DNA of 64,000 nucleotides from Chitinophagaceae bacterium (GCA_023957125.1 JAMLHL010000004.1:124001-188000); one strand, 5' to 3'; shown: positions 52,384-61,815, counted from the first letter of the stretch. Numbers and translations are program-made. Notes: generated from the sequence alone by a model not told the origin.

Positions 52384-53403
52384 ATGTTCAGCAATAAAAA
52401 GCTGCTTATTACCGGCGGTACCGGCTCGTTCGGGAATGCCGTACTTACCCGGTTCTTAAACACCAGCTTTGAAGAAATAAGGATATTCAGCCGGGACGAA
52501 AAGAAGCAGGATGATATGCGCAAGGTATATAACGATCCACGGATAAAATTTTATATCGGCGATACAAGGGAATATAATTCCGTGGAAAACGCCATCAGGG
52601 GTGTAGATTATATTTTTCACGCCGCCGCGCTGAAGCAGGTGCCTTCCTGTGAATTCTTTCCGATGGAGGCTGTAAAAACCAACGTGGAAGGTACGGCTAA
52701 TGTGCTTGATGCCGCTATCCGCAACGGCGTAAATAATGTGGTGGTACTGAGCACCGACAAAGCGGTTTATCCCATAAACGCTATGGGGATGAGCAAGGCC
52801 ATGATGGAAAAAGTAATGGTGGCAAAATCCAGAACTATATCCGGGGAACAAATAGTTCTTTCAGGAACCAGGTATGGCAATGTGATGGCATCCAGAGGCT
52901 CGGTTATCCCGCTGTTCATTGATCAAATTAAGGCTGGGAAGCCCATTACCATTACCGATCCTGACATGTCGCGTTTTATGATGACGCTGGAGGATGCAGT
53001 TGACCTGGTATTGTATGCTTTCAATCACGCCAAACCGGGTGATATATTTGTTCAAAAAGCGCCGGCAACCACCATCGGTATCCTGGCCACCGCCCTCAAG
53101 GAACTGTATAATGCAAGCAATGAAATAAAAATCATCGGAACCCGTCATGGAGAAAAATTGTATGAAACCCTGGTAAACCGGGAGGAGATGACGAAAGCGA
53201 TTGATATGGGAGAATATTTCAGGATCCCTGCCGATAACAGGGGATTAAATTATGAAAATTATTTTTCCATCGGAGATACCGGCGTTTCAAAGATTGATGA
53301 CTACCATTCCCATAATACAAACCAGATCGGATTGGAAGAGACAAAAAAGTTATTGCTGAAATTGAAAATGATCCAGAAAGACTTAAATGTAGTTCATGCC
53401 TGA
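52384..53403 (+). CDS. fnlA: UDP-GlcNAc 4,6-dehydratase/5-epimerase FnlA (CapE, WbjB)
   Basis: A 339-residue extended SDR. The nucleotide loop GGTGSFGNAVL is near residue 12, DYIFHAAALKQVPSCEFFP near 78, and the altered catalytic region STDKAVYPINAMGMSKAMME near 125-145 replaces YxxxK by MxxxK, the mark of the inverting CapE/FnlA/FlaA1 group. RYGNVMASRGSVIPLF is conserved. It converts UDP-GlcNAc to UDP-2-acetamido-2,6-dideoxy-beta-L-arabino-4-hexulose, the first step of UDP-L-FucNAc synthesis. fnlB and fnlC follow directly, confirming the pathway. It could also feed the DegT aminotransferase on the other strand, but inverting enzymes of this type usually serve L-sugars. Confidence 0.92.
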   Translation: MFSNKKLLITGGTGSFGNAVLTRFLNTSFEEIRIFSRDEKKQDDMRKVYNDPRIKFYIGDTREYNSVENAIRGVDYIFHAAALKQVPSCEFFPMEAVKTNVEGTANVLDAAIRNGVNNVVVLSTDKAVYPINAMGMSKAMMEKVMVAKSRTISGEQIVLSGTRYGNVMASRGSVIPLFIDQIKAGKPITITDPDMSRFMMTLEDAVDLVLYAFNHAKPGDIFVQKAPATTIGILATALKELYNASNEIKIIGTRHGEKLYETLVNREEMTKAIDMGEYFRIPADNRGLNYENYFSIGDTGVSKIDDYHSHNTNQIGLEETKKLLLKLKMIQKDLNVVHA

Positions 53404-54526
53404 GAAAATGAAGCGCATCGGAATAACAGGACAATACGGATTTACCGGTTCCTACCTTTACAATACCATAAGCCTGCTGAAAGAGGAATTTACCCTGATT
53501 CCTTTTGAGAAATCATTTTTTGAACAGCAGGAGCAACTGCAAAATTGGGTACGGCAATGCGATGTAATTATACATCTTGCTGCCATGAACCGCCATCCGG
53601 ATCCACAGGTTATTTATGATACCAATGTTAGCCTGGTTAAGCAACTGATCCGGACTTTAGAAAACCTGGACACAAAACCCCAGATCATTTTCTCTTCTTC
53701 CACCCAGGAAGAACGGGATAACCTGTATGGCAGGTCCAAAAAAGAAGGCCGGAAGCTTTTCACCCAATGGGCAGAAAAACACCAGGCAAAATTTTCGGGA
53801 CTGATCGTTCCCAATGTGTTTGGTCCCTTTGGAAAACCTTTTTACAATTCGGTAGTGGCCACTTTCTGCCATCAGCTTTGCAATGATCAAACGCCGGTTA
53901 TAGACAACGACGGGGTTGTTAAGCTGATCTATGTGGGCGACCTGGTAAAGATCATTATTGAACAAATCCGGAATAACACCCATGATCCTGAGCAGTGGGT
54001 CAGGCCCACCGGGGAATATTTTGTATCGCAAATACTGGCTCAGTTAGCAGGTTTTAAAGATCAGTATTTCAACTCCGGGGTATTCCCCGCGTTAAAAGAC
54101 AAATTCAGCATGGATTTATTTAATACTTTCAGGAGCTACATCCCTCTGAAATCTTATTTTCCACGTTATCTGAAACAAAATACGGATAACCGGGGAACTT
54201 TTGTGGAGCTGGTGAAACTGGAACAGGGCGGGCAGGTTTCTTTTTCAACCACTCATGAGGGCATCACCCGCGGAAATCATTTCCATACCCGCAAGATAGA
54301 ACGCTTTGCCGTGATCAAAGGAAAAGCCCTGATCCAGCTACGCAAATACAATGACGATGAGGTATTGAATTTTGAATTGGACGGGGATGAACCATCCTAT
54401 GTGGACATGCCGGTATGGTACACCCACAATATTAAAAATACCGGGAAAGAAGACCTATATACTATTTTTTGGATCAACGAATTTTTTGATCCTCAGGATC
54501 CCGACACTTATTTTGAAACCGTATAG
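53396..54526 (+). CDS. fnlB: UDP-L-sugar 3-epimerase/4-reductase FnlB (CapF, WbjC)
   Basis: The 376-residue protein is a two-domain fusion seen in CapF. Residues 1-245 are an SDR reductase (RIGITGQYGFTGSYLY, VIIHLAAMNRHPDPQ, SSSTQEERDNLYGRSKKEGR with YxxxK). Residues 250-376 are a cupin epimerase domain (LKQNTDNRGTFVEL, GITRGNHFHTRKIERFAV with metal-binding His). It carries the FnlA product through 3-epimerisation and 4-reduction toward UDP-L-PneNAc/TalNAc. It overlaps the fnlA stop by 8 bp; a start four codons on at 53408 would avoid the overlap. Confidence 0.93.
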   Translation: MPEKMKRIGITGQYGFTGSYLYNTISLLKEEFTLIPFEKSFFEQQEQLQNWVRQCDVIIHLAAMNRHPDPQVIYDTNVSLVKQLIRTLENLDTKPQIIFSSSTQEERDNLYGRSKKEGRKLFTQWAEKHQAKFSGLIVPNVFGPFGKPFYNSVVATFCHQLCNDQTPVIDNDGVVKLIYVGDLVKIIIEQIRNNTHDPEQWVRPTGEYFVSQILAQLAGFKDQYFNSGVFPALKDKFSMDLFNTFRSYIPLKSYFPRYLKQNTDNRGTFVELVKLEQGGQVSFSTTHEGITRGNHFHTRKIERFAVIKGKALIQLRKYNDDEVLNFELDGDEPSYVDMPVWYTHNIKNTGKEDLYTIFWINEFFDPQDPDTYFETV

Positions 54527-54546
54527 TAAAAAAGATACCGGATCAT

Positions 54547-55692
54547 ATGCATACTTTATCTAAGAAGCTAAAAGTGATTACCGTTGTGGGTACACGACCT
54601 GAGATCATACGGTTGTCGAGAGTGCTGACAAAATTAGACGAATCGGAAGCTATTGACCACATCCTCGTGCATACCGGGCAGAATTATGATTACGAACTCA
54701 ACCAGGTTTTTTTTGAAGATCTTGAGTTGAGGAAACCGGATTATTTTTTAAATGCTGCTGGAACCAATGCCACCACTACCGTCGGGCAAATTTTAATTAA
54801 TATTGATCCTATTCTTGAAAAAGAAAAGCCCGATGCCTTCCTGGTATTAGGCGATACCAATAGTTGCTTATGCGCTATTCCCGCAAAAAAGAGAAAGATC
54901 CCTGTATTTCACATGGAAGCCGGGAACCGGTGTTTCGACCAGCGCGTTCCCGAAGAAACCAACCGGAAAATTGTAGATCATATCAGCGATATCAATCTCA
55001 CTTATTCAGACATTGCGCGGGAGTATCTTTTACGGGAAGGATTGCCTCCCGACAGGATCATCAAAACAGGCAGCCCCATGTATGAGGTGCTGCATCACTA
55101 TATGCCTAAAATCAGCAGATCTGATATTTTAAAAAAGTTATCCCTCGAAAAAGAAAAATATTTTGTAGTGTCAGCGCACCGGGAAGAAAATATTAATACG
55201 GAAAAGAACTTTAACAACCTCGTTAAGTCTCTGAATACCATTGCTGAAGCTTTTCATCTTCCGGTTATTGTGTCCACCCATCCCCGGACGAGGAACATGA
55301 TAAAAGAAAAAGCGATCATATTTAACGAATTGATAAAACTGCAAAAACCCTTTGGACTGAGCGATTATTTGTGCCTGCAAATCAATGCCCAGGCTGTACT
55401 TTCCGATAGCGGCACCATTTCGGAAGAATCGTCCATCCTGAATTTCCCCGCCCTGAATATCCGGGAGGCGCATGAACGCCCGGAAGCCATGGAAGAAGCT
55501 TCTGTAATGATGACCGGACTCAACCCCGAACGGATCCTCCAAGGCTTGCAACAATTAGAACACCAGGACAGAGAAAACAGGAATTTCAGATTAGTAGCTG
55601 ATTATTCCATGCCTAATGTATCAGAAAAAGTAGTAAGGATCATTATATCCTACACCGATTATATCAACCGGGTAGCCTGGCAAAACCATTAA
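54547..55692 (+). CDS. fnlC: UDP-N-acetyl-L-talosamine/pneumosamine 2-epimerase FnlC (CapG, WbjD)
   Basis: A 381-residue protein of the non-hydrolysing UDP-GlcNAc 2-epimerase family. GTRPEIIRLSRVL is at the start, HTGQNYDYELNQVFFEDL follows, then VFHMEAGNRCFDQRVPEETN with key Asp/Glu and Arg residues, VSAHREENI, VLSDSGTISEESSILNFP and REAHERPEAMEEA. Position after fnlA-fnlB and the CapG-type HERPEAME motif show that it makes UDP-L-FucNAc. The pathway is complete within the window. Housekeeping WecB is the alternative but lacks this context. Confidence 0.93.
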   Translation: MHTLSKKLKVITVVGTRPEIIRLSRVLTKLDESEAIDHILVHTGQNYDYELNQVFFEDLELRKPDYFLNAAGTNATTTVGQILINIDPILEKEKPDAFLVLGDTNSCLCAIPAKKRKIPVFHMEAGNRCFDQRVPEETNRKIVDHISDINLTYSDIAREYLLREGLPPDRIIKTGSPMYEVLHHYMPKISRSDILKKLSLEKEKYFVVSAHREENINTEKNFNNLVKSLNTIAEAFHLPVIVSTHPRTRNMIKEKAIIFNELIKLQKPFGLSDYLCLQINAQAVLSDSGTISEESSILNFPALNIREAHERPEAMEEASVMMTGLNPERILQGLQQLEHQDRENRNFRLVADYSMPNVSEKVVRIIISYTDYINRVAWQNH

Positions 55693-55693
55693 G

Positions 55694-56902
55694 ATGCGCA
55701 TATTATTTTTGCTTTTATATTATCCGGAACCACACGAATCGTTCAACATGTATGCGGATCTTGTGGAAGAATTTGTCCGTAACGGGCATGATGTAACCGT
55801 AATAAGCGCTGCCACAGAAAATCAATCCGCATCGCTGACCACCGAAAAGGGTATTGAAGTATTAAGAGTTAAAACACAAAAACTCTTCAATGTAACTCCG
55901 GTTCTAAAAGGGATAGCCACCGTTCTGATCCCTTACCAGTTTAAAAAAGCAATCCGCCGACATTTCTCAAACCGCAACTTTGATCTTGTATTAACGCCCA
56001 CACCACCCATAACATTTGTGGATATTGTAGCCTGGCTAAAAAGTAAGTATGCTATGCCCTCGTATCTTATTTTAAGAGATATTTTTCCCCAGAATGCGCG
56101 GGATCTGGGAATGATCAAAAATCCTCTTCTTTTTCATTATTTCCGCAAAAAGGAGAAAAAACTGTATCGCTATTCTGATCATATCGGCTGTATGTCGCAG
56201 GGAAATATTGATTATGTAATCAAACATAATCCCGAGGTAGATCCACAAAAACTGTCGTTGTTACCAAACTGGCAAAAATTATATCCTCCATCTGAAAAAA
56301 ATAATTCCGCTAAATCGAAATATGGTTTGGATGGAAAATTCATCGCCATATTCGGAGGAAACATCGGCGAGCCCCAGAAGATCGAAAACATTGTGGAGCT
56401 CGCCAATATGTACCGGGATAATCATAATATTGTATTCCTGATCGTAGGTACAGGAACAAGAAAAGGATTCCTGGAACAACTCGTTGCCAGGCAAAAACTT
56501 GATAATATCATCATTCATAATACACTACCGAGAAACGACTATCATGATCTGGTACAAAATGCTGACGTTGGGCTTATTTCATTAAGCGAAAAGTTTACAA
56601 TCCCCAATATACCATCAAAAACGCTTTCCTATTTTAATGCCAGGATCCCCATTTTGGCTTTCATAGATGCCAATACCGATTATGGAAAGATCCTGGAAGA
56701 ATCTCAATCGGGATTCTGGTCTGTTATTGGAGACATTGAAACATACAAGAAAAATTTTGATACGCTTTACAACAATCCTGAACTTTGCAGACAAATGGGA
56801 GAAAACGGTCACAAATACCTGAAAGCCCATCTTACCCCTGATATCGCATACAAAACCATTATAAACGCGATTGCCCACTCTCGGCGTAAAACGTTGCAAT
56901 AA
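55694..56902 (+). CDS. Glycosyltransferase family 4, WbuB-like (probable L-FucNAc transferase)
   Basis: The 402-residue GT-B enzyme begins MRILFLLLYYPEPHESFNMY. It carries LILRDIFPQNARDLGMI, the sort of motif seen in WbuB/WcaI-like enzymes, and then GGNIGEPQKIENIVELA, FLIVGTGTRKGFLEQL and IPNIPSKTLSYFNARIPIL with a Pro-Ser-Lys-Thr motif in place of the usual EGFP/E. The FnlABC-WbuB order is known from E. coli O26-type clusters, where WbuB adds L-FucNAc. It starts 1 bp after fnlC, suggesting it uses that product (inference). It is the last gene before the second export module. Confidence 0.86.
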   Translation: MRILFLLLYYPEPHESFNMYADLVEEFVRNGHDVTVISAATENQSASLTTEKGIEVLRVKTQKLFNVTPVLKGIATVLIPYQFKKAIRRHFSNRNFDLVLTPTPPITFVDIVAWLKSKYAMPSYLILRDIFPQNARDLGMIKNPLLFHYFRKKEKKLYRYSDHIGCMSQGNIDYVIKHNPEVDPQKLSLLPNWQKLYPPSEKNNSAKSKYGLDGKFIAIFGGNIGEPQKIENIVELANMYRDNHNIVFLIVGTGTRKGFLEQLVARQKLDNIIIHNTLPRNDYHDLVQNADVGLISLSEKFTIPNIPSKTLSYFNARIPILAFIDANTDYGKILEESQSGFWSVIGDIETYKKNFDTLYNNPELCRQMGENGHKYLKAHLTPDIAYKTIINAIAHSRRKTLQ

Positions 56903-56952
56903 ACCAGCTACCACGATAAATTCAAACAAAGCTAATTTCAAAAAAACCACTT

Positions 56953-57741
56953 ATGCATATACTAAAATTCCTATCGTATATCATTGCGCTGTTGATTCTG
57001 TCCTCCTCCTGCCGTACCGGTAAAGAACTTGCACTGTTTCAGGATATTAATATCGGCGATAGTGGTAAGGTACAGGAGGTTAGAACAGCTGCTTTTGATC
57101 CGCTCAGGCTTCAAACCGATGACCAGTTACAGGTCGTAATCAGCAGTATCAGCCCGGAAGCCGCCCAACTTTTCAACCTCATGAGCTCGGCTGTTATCAG
57201 CGGGAACAATAACCTGACCCAGAACATGCAGAGTATATATACTGTTTCTCCTTCCGGCAATATCACCATCCCCGTTATCGGCGATGTGCAGATAGCCGGG
57301 CTAACCACCGATGAAGCAAAATCAGAAATCAAAAAATCCGTAAGCGAATATTTAAAAGACGCCGTCATCAGCGTCTCCCTGATCAACTTCAGAGTTACCG
57401 TTATGGGAGAAGTATTAAGACCTTCCACCTTTCAGGTGGCAGGAGAAAAAATAAATGTTTTACAAGCCATCGGTATGGCTGGAGATATGACCGTTTTTGC
57501 AAAAAGAAGCAATATTAAAGTGATCCGTAAAGCAGGCGATAAGGTAGAAGTGGCCCGTCTCAATCTCAACAATAGCAGTGCCATGCGTTCGCCCTTCTAC
57601 AACCTGCGCCAAAATGACGTGGTACTGATAGAACCCGGAAGGCGTAAGGGACTCCAGGCAGAAGGGCTTAATATTATTGTACCTGCTGTTACCAGTATTA
57701 TTTCGCTCGCTATTGTTGCTCTCACCCGTATCCGCTTATAA
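56953..57741 (+). CDS. Polysaccharide export lipoprotein, Wza-like (copy 2)
   Basis: The 262-residue protein is a close paralogue of the one at 44575-45360. The lipoprotein signal ends in ILSSSC, then DPLRLQTDDQLQVVISS, YTVSPSGNITIPVIGDVQI, VTVMGEVLRPSTFQVAGEK and the terminal hydrophobic segment. The signal peptide and the first 35 residues differ most. A second complete Wza/Wzc pair inside one locus is unusual and opens a second cluster that continues past the window edge. It begins 50 bp after the WbuB-like gene with no clear promoter of its own. Confidence 0.94.
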   Translation: MHILKFLSYIIALLILSSSCRTGKELALFQDINIGDSGKVQEVRTAAFDPLRLQTDDQLQVVISSISPEAAQLFNLMSSAVISGNNNLTQNMQSIYTVSPSGNITIPVIGDVQIAGLTTDEAKSEIKKSVSEYLKDAVISVSLINFRVTVMGEVLRPSTFQVAGEKINVLQAIGMAGDMTVFAKRSNIKVIRKAGDKVEVARLNLNNSSAMRSPFYNLRQNDVVLIEPGRRKGLQAEGLNIIVPAVTSIISLAIVALTRIRL

Positions 57742-57783
57742 AAACACCCCATCTTTATTTGATATATTTAAAACAAATCGGCT

Positions 57784-60165
57784 GTGCAAAATATTAATCA
57801 AACACCTTCTGTTCTGCAGACCAACCTGCCCGATGATTCGGCGGATATCAGGCAAATACTTTTTAAAATCCTGCGTCACTGGCCCTGGCTCTTGCTGTCG
57901 CTCATGGTAGCGTTGGCTTCCGCATGGCTCTATAACCGTTATGCCGAGCCACTTTATAAGGCAAAGGCTTCCATTATGATCAAAGACGAGAAAAAAGGGG
58001 GCGCCGGATTACTCGACAATCCCTTGCTTAAGGAACTTGATCTCAGCGGCGGCGGAAAACTGGTGGACAATGAAATCGAAATTCTTAAAAGTTACGATCT
58101 GATGGAAAGCGTGGTAAGAAAGGAGCAACTCTTCCTCGACATCAAAAGTAAAGGCAACCTTACCAGTAGATCCGTATTCGACAAAGAGGTGCCTCTCATA
58201 ATTCGCTTTGCCAATCCCGACACCATCATACAACCTTTGCAATGGAGTTTGAATACCAATTCCACCGGTCAATGGCAACTCGACTATGGCGCCCGTACCA
58301 AAACCCTCTCTGTCACAAGAGGCAGATGGTATTCCATCAATGGCCTGCACTTCCAGGTAACCGATAATCCGGACTTTAAACCCGTACCTGACAGCACTAA
58401 CCGTATCGGAGAATACACGCTCCATATCTATCCGGTAAAAACAGCCGTCAATAACTACTCTATGGCCCTTAACGTACAACCCGCCAGTAAAGCAGCCTCT
58501 ATTATCAATATGGAGCTTTCCGATAACAACAACACCAAAGCACAGAAAGCCCTCGGCACCCTCATTGATATTTATAATCAACAAGCCCTCGAAGATAAAA
58601 ATAAAGTGTCTAATAATACTCTTGAGTTTTTGAACGGCAGACTGGCTATCATGGAAAAAGAACTACGTACGGTAGAAGGGCAGGTAGAGCAGTTTAAAAG
58701 CAGTAATCGTATTACAGATGTTTCCGCCGAAGCTCAGCAGTATATGGATCAGGCGAAACAGGTAGATTTCCAGAAAGCCCAGCAACAAACCCAGCTCAGC
58801 ATCCTTGAATCCCTTGAAGCTAACCTGAAAGCCAACCAGGACAATCCAAAATTAGCCCTCTCAGGTTCCAGCATCGCAGAACCTTCCCTTGCAGAAATGA
58901 TCCAGACGCACAACAGGCTGGTACTGGAGAGAGACCGGCAGGCTGAAAGACTCGGACCTAAAAACCCGATCCCGGTTGATCTCGCCAACCAGATTGCCAA
59001 CCTCAGAGCCAGCCTGATCACCAATATCGGTAACCTCAAAAGAGCTTACCAAATCAACCTAAATGACCTTACCAGAAAAGATGCGGAGCTCAATATTCGA
59101 ATCAAAAATATTCCCCAGGTACAAAAAAACCTGGTGCAGATCCAAAGAGACCAATCCGTAAAAGAACAGCTTTATTTCCTGCTCCTTCAGAAAAGAGAAG
59201 AATCGGCTATTACCCTGGCCTCGACTATCTCCGATTCCAGGAGTATCGAACAGCCCAGAAGCTTGGGTATCGTAGCTCCTAAAAAGGCCCTTATCACTGC
59301 CATAGCTTTCTTATTGGGACTGATGATACCCATCGGTATTATCTACCTGATCAACCTCTTCAACAATAAAATTGAAGGGAAAGACGAAGTAGAACAAAAA
59401 TGCGATGCACCGATGCTCGGAGAGATCTCTTACGTTAAAAAAGACGACTCCCCCATCGTGGTACAAAAAGGGAGCCGTTCCATCATTTCCGAACAATTCA
59501 GAGCCATCAGAACCAATATCAGTTTTACCCGCCCCGGGCATTCTCCCGGCACCCTGCTGGTTACTTCTAACCGACCCGAAGAGGGAAAATCTTTCACCAG
59601 TCTTAACCTTGCCGCCAGCTATGCCCTGCTCAATAAAAAAGTGGTAGTGCTCGAATTTGACCTGCGCAAACCCCGGCTGGGCACAGCTCTTAACATCCGG
59701 TCGCACAGCGGTATCAGCAATTACCTGGCCGGTAGCGCCACATCTGTCAACAGCCTGCTGCACGAAGTGCCGGGCTTTGAACAACGGTTTTTCCTGCTAC
59801 CCGCAGGACCCATACCCCCCAATCCGGCGGAACTCATTCTCGGCGACCGTATGAAGGAGATGATGGATGAACTGAAAAACCAATTCGATTATATCATCTT
59901 CGACACCCCGCCATACGGGCTGGTTACAGACTCCGCACTGCTTGCCGCTCATGCAGACATCAGCATCGTTGTACTGCGCCAGGGATTTACCTTTAAATGG
60001 GTGCTACAGGAACTCAATAAAAAAATAAACGATCATCCTGCCCAACCACTCTATACCGTTATCAACAGGGTGGGAGAACGCCATCGCTACGGCTCTTATA
60101 AACAATATGGCTATAAATACGGGTACTCGGAATACTTCGATACCCCGGAGAAAAAGAAACCCTAA
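57784..60165 (+). CDS. Wzc-like polysaccharide co-polymerase / tyrosine kinase (copy 2)
   Basis: A 793-residue paralogue of the copy at 45409-47796 with the same layout. The Wzz domain has two membrane helices, the Walker A is SNRPEEGKSFTSLNLA, Walker A' is VVVLEFDLRKPRLG, Walker B is YIIFDTPPYGLV, and the tail is SYKQYGYKYGYSEYFD. It too starts at GTG (57784), preceded in both genes by GGCT. DNA identity varies along the gene: near-perfect around 57913-57985, lower around 58200-58560, which suggests patchy gene conversion. Both copies look functional. Confidence 0.93.
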   Translation: MQNINQTPSVLQTNLPDDSADIRQILFKILRHWPWLLLSLMVALASAWLYNRYAEPLYKAKASIMIKDEKKGGAGLLDNPLLKELDLSGGGKLVDNEIEILKSYDLMESVVRKEQLFLDIKSKGNLTSRSVFDKEVPLIIRFANPDTIIQPLQWSLNTNSTGQWQLDYGARTKTLSVTRGRWYSINGLHFQVTDNPDFKPVPDSTNRIGEYTLHIYPVKTAVNNYSMALNVQPASKAASIINMELSDNNNTKAQKALGTLIDIYNQQALEDKNKVSNNTLEFLNGRLAIMEKELRTVEGQVEQFKSSNRITDVSAEAQQYMDQAKQVDFQKAQQQTQLSILESLEANLKANQDNPKLALSGSSIAEPSLAEMIQTHNRLVLERDRQAERLGPKNPIPVDLANQIANLRASLITNIGNLKRAYQINLNDLTRKDAELNIRIKNIPQVQKNLVQIQRDQSVKEQLYFLLLQKREESAITLASTISDSRSIEQPRSLGIVAPKKALITAIAFLLGLMIPIGIIYLINLFNNKIEGKDEVEQKCDAPMLGEISYVKKDDSPIVVQKGSRSIISEQFRAIRTNISFTRPGHSPGTLLVTSNRPEEGKSFTSLNLAASYALLNKKVVVLEFDLRKPRLGTALNIRSHSGISNYLAGSATSVNSLLHEVPGFEQRFFLLPAGPIPPNPAELILGDRMKEMMDELKNQFDYIIFDTPPYGLVTDSALLAAHADISIVVLRQGFTFKWVLQELNKKINDHPAQPLYTVINRVGERHRYGSYKQYGYKYGYSEYFDTPEKKKP

Positions 60166-60178
60166 TAAAAGAAATTAT

Positions 60179-60268
60179 ATATACACCACTTCTGTCCGTT
60201 TCGAAACCAAACTATTAAGTTTTTTCAACGACTGAAACGTTAGGTTTGAAACCTTGCCTGGTGTATAT
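60179..60268. repeat. Imperfect 90-bp inverted repeat between wzc copy 2 and wzx
   Basis: ATATACACCA (60179-60188) and TGGTGTATAT (60259-60268) are exact reverse complements; inside them GTTTCGAAACCAAAC on the left matches the reverse complement of GTTAGGTTTGAAAC on the right with few differences. The whole could fold as a long hairpin or be a small non-autonomous element. It lies 13 bp past the wzc stop; an attenuator within the operon is possible. Confidence 0.45.
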
Positions 60269-60317
60269 TCCTCATTTTGCAGGCGCAACTGCTCGACCCA
60301 TTTGAAATATCAGATAA

Positions 60318-61760
60318 ATGAACTTGGTTCAAAAAACAAGATCTGGGGTAAGGTGGACAACAATATCAGCTTCCATCGGAGCTACCACACAATTATTGCT
60401 TATGTCAGTACTTGCCCGATTTTTGGGCAAAAAGGACTTTGGACTAATAGCCATTGCTTTGTTTATTATTAATTTTTCCCAATTATTTATAGACATTGGA
60501 ATTTCAAACGCCATCATCCATAAGCAGGACGTATCCCAAAAGCAACTAAGCAGCCTTTACTGGTCAAATGTAATCCTGGGTATTCTCTTATTTGGAATAT
60601 TATTTACTATATCTCCACTTATTGCAGTTTTTTATAAAGAACCTATGCTGACTAATGTAATCCGTAGCGTTGGGATCACATTTCTAATACAACCGTTTGG
60701 AATGCAATTCGCTACGTTACTTCGAAAGGAGCTTCACTTCAAAGAACTTGCTATAAGAAATATTATTTCAAGAACCATTGGGTTAGTTACGGGAATATCA
60801 TTAGGATATTTTGGTTTCGGCGTATATGCCTTAGTGTACTCCACTATTGTTATGTCGGCTATTGATATGCTATTATTGACTATTCTTGGCCGCAGGATAC
60901 ATTCTCCATCGTTTCACTTAAAAATAAGTGAAATACGACCTTTTCTTTCTTTTGGAATGTACCAAATGGGGGAGAAGGCAATTAATTACATAAATAGTGA
61001 TCTTGATACATTAATTATTGGCAAATTCCTTGGCGTGGATGCTCTTGGCATATACAGCATGGCCAAAAATTTTGTATTAAAACCATTTCAGGTTATTAAT
61101 CCTATTCTTACCCGAGTAGCTTTCCCGGTTATGGCAAAAGTTCAGGACAACATACAGAAATTGAAAAACATATACCTTAAAATGCAAAATGTGCTTGCAT
61201 TCGTCAATTTTCCAGTCTTCATATTTATGTTCTTTTACGCGGAAGCTGTAGTTCTATTAATTTTTGGGAGCAAATGGTTGGATGCTGCTTTGCCTTTACG
61301 CATTTTATCGCTATACGCGATGATTCGCTCCACCATGAATCCAATCGGGTCATTACAGCTCGCTAGAGGAAGGGCCGATCAGGGTTTCTATTGGAACCTA
61401 ATTCAATCTGGAATTTTATTTTTCACCGTATATTTAGGTAGCAGGTGGGGTATTATTGGCGTATGTATCACTCTAGCCGCAGTACAAGTATTACTCTTCG
61501 TGATAAGTTGGAAGGCAATGGTTTATCCTCTCTGTGGAGCCAGCTTCCTTGAATTTAGTAGGGTGTTTTGGGAACCGTTATATATCAGCTTTTTACCGGC
61601 GATCATAATTTTTCCCTTTTTTCACCTCTTTTTTCAAGTCAGCACTTTTGTTGAAGCTACTATTATACTGTCTCTTTACGTAATGCTATTAACAATAGCG
61701 CATGTATTTATCAAAAAATCATTTTTAAAAGAGGCTAAACTGTTAATGCTAAATCGTTAA
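60318..61760 (+). CDS. Polysaccharide flippase, WzxC/Wzx-like (copy 2)
   Basis: The 480-residue protein has 12 to 14 predicted helices. It opens with TRSGVRWTTISASIGATTQL and LARFLGKKDFGLIAIALF, the pattern of the WzxC/TuaB branch of lipopolysaccharide flippases, followed by NAIIHKQDVSQKQLSSLYW and INYINSDLDTLIIGKFLGVDALGIYSM, where the Asp residues of the transport path occur. It belongs to a different subfamily from Wzx copy 1, so the two clusters probably flip different units. The gene is visibly A+T-richer than the wzc ahead of it. Confidence 0.9.
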   Translation: MNLVQKTRSGVRWTTISASIGATTQLLLMSVLARFLGKKDFGLIAIALFIINFSQLFIDIGISNAIIHKQDVSQKQLSSLYWSNVILGILLFGILFTISPLIAVFYKEPMLTNVIRSVGITFLIQPFGMQFATLLRKELHFKELAIRNIISRTIGLVTGISLGYFGFGVYALVYSTIVMSAIDMLLLTILGRRIHSPSFHLKISEIRPFLSFGMYQMGEKAINYINSDLDTLIIGKFLGVDALGIYSMAKNFVLKPFQVINPILTRVAFPVMAKVQDNIQKLKNIYLKMQNVLAFVNFPVFIFMFFYAEAVVLLIFGSKWLDAALPLRILSLYAMIRSTMNPIGSLQLARGRADQGFYWNLIQSGILFFTVYLGSRWGIIGVCITLAAVQVLLFVISWKAMVYPLCGASFLEFSRVFWEPLYISFLPAIIIFPFFHLFFQVSTFVEATIILSLYVMLLTIAHVFIKKSFLKEAKLLMLNR

Positions 61761-61815
61761 GTATAATCAGAAAATAACAACTTGGTATTTGTAACAACTT
61801 AATATCTGTTACTAA

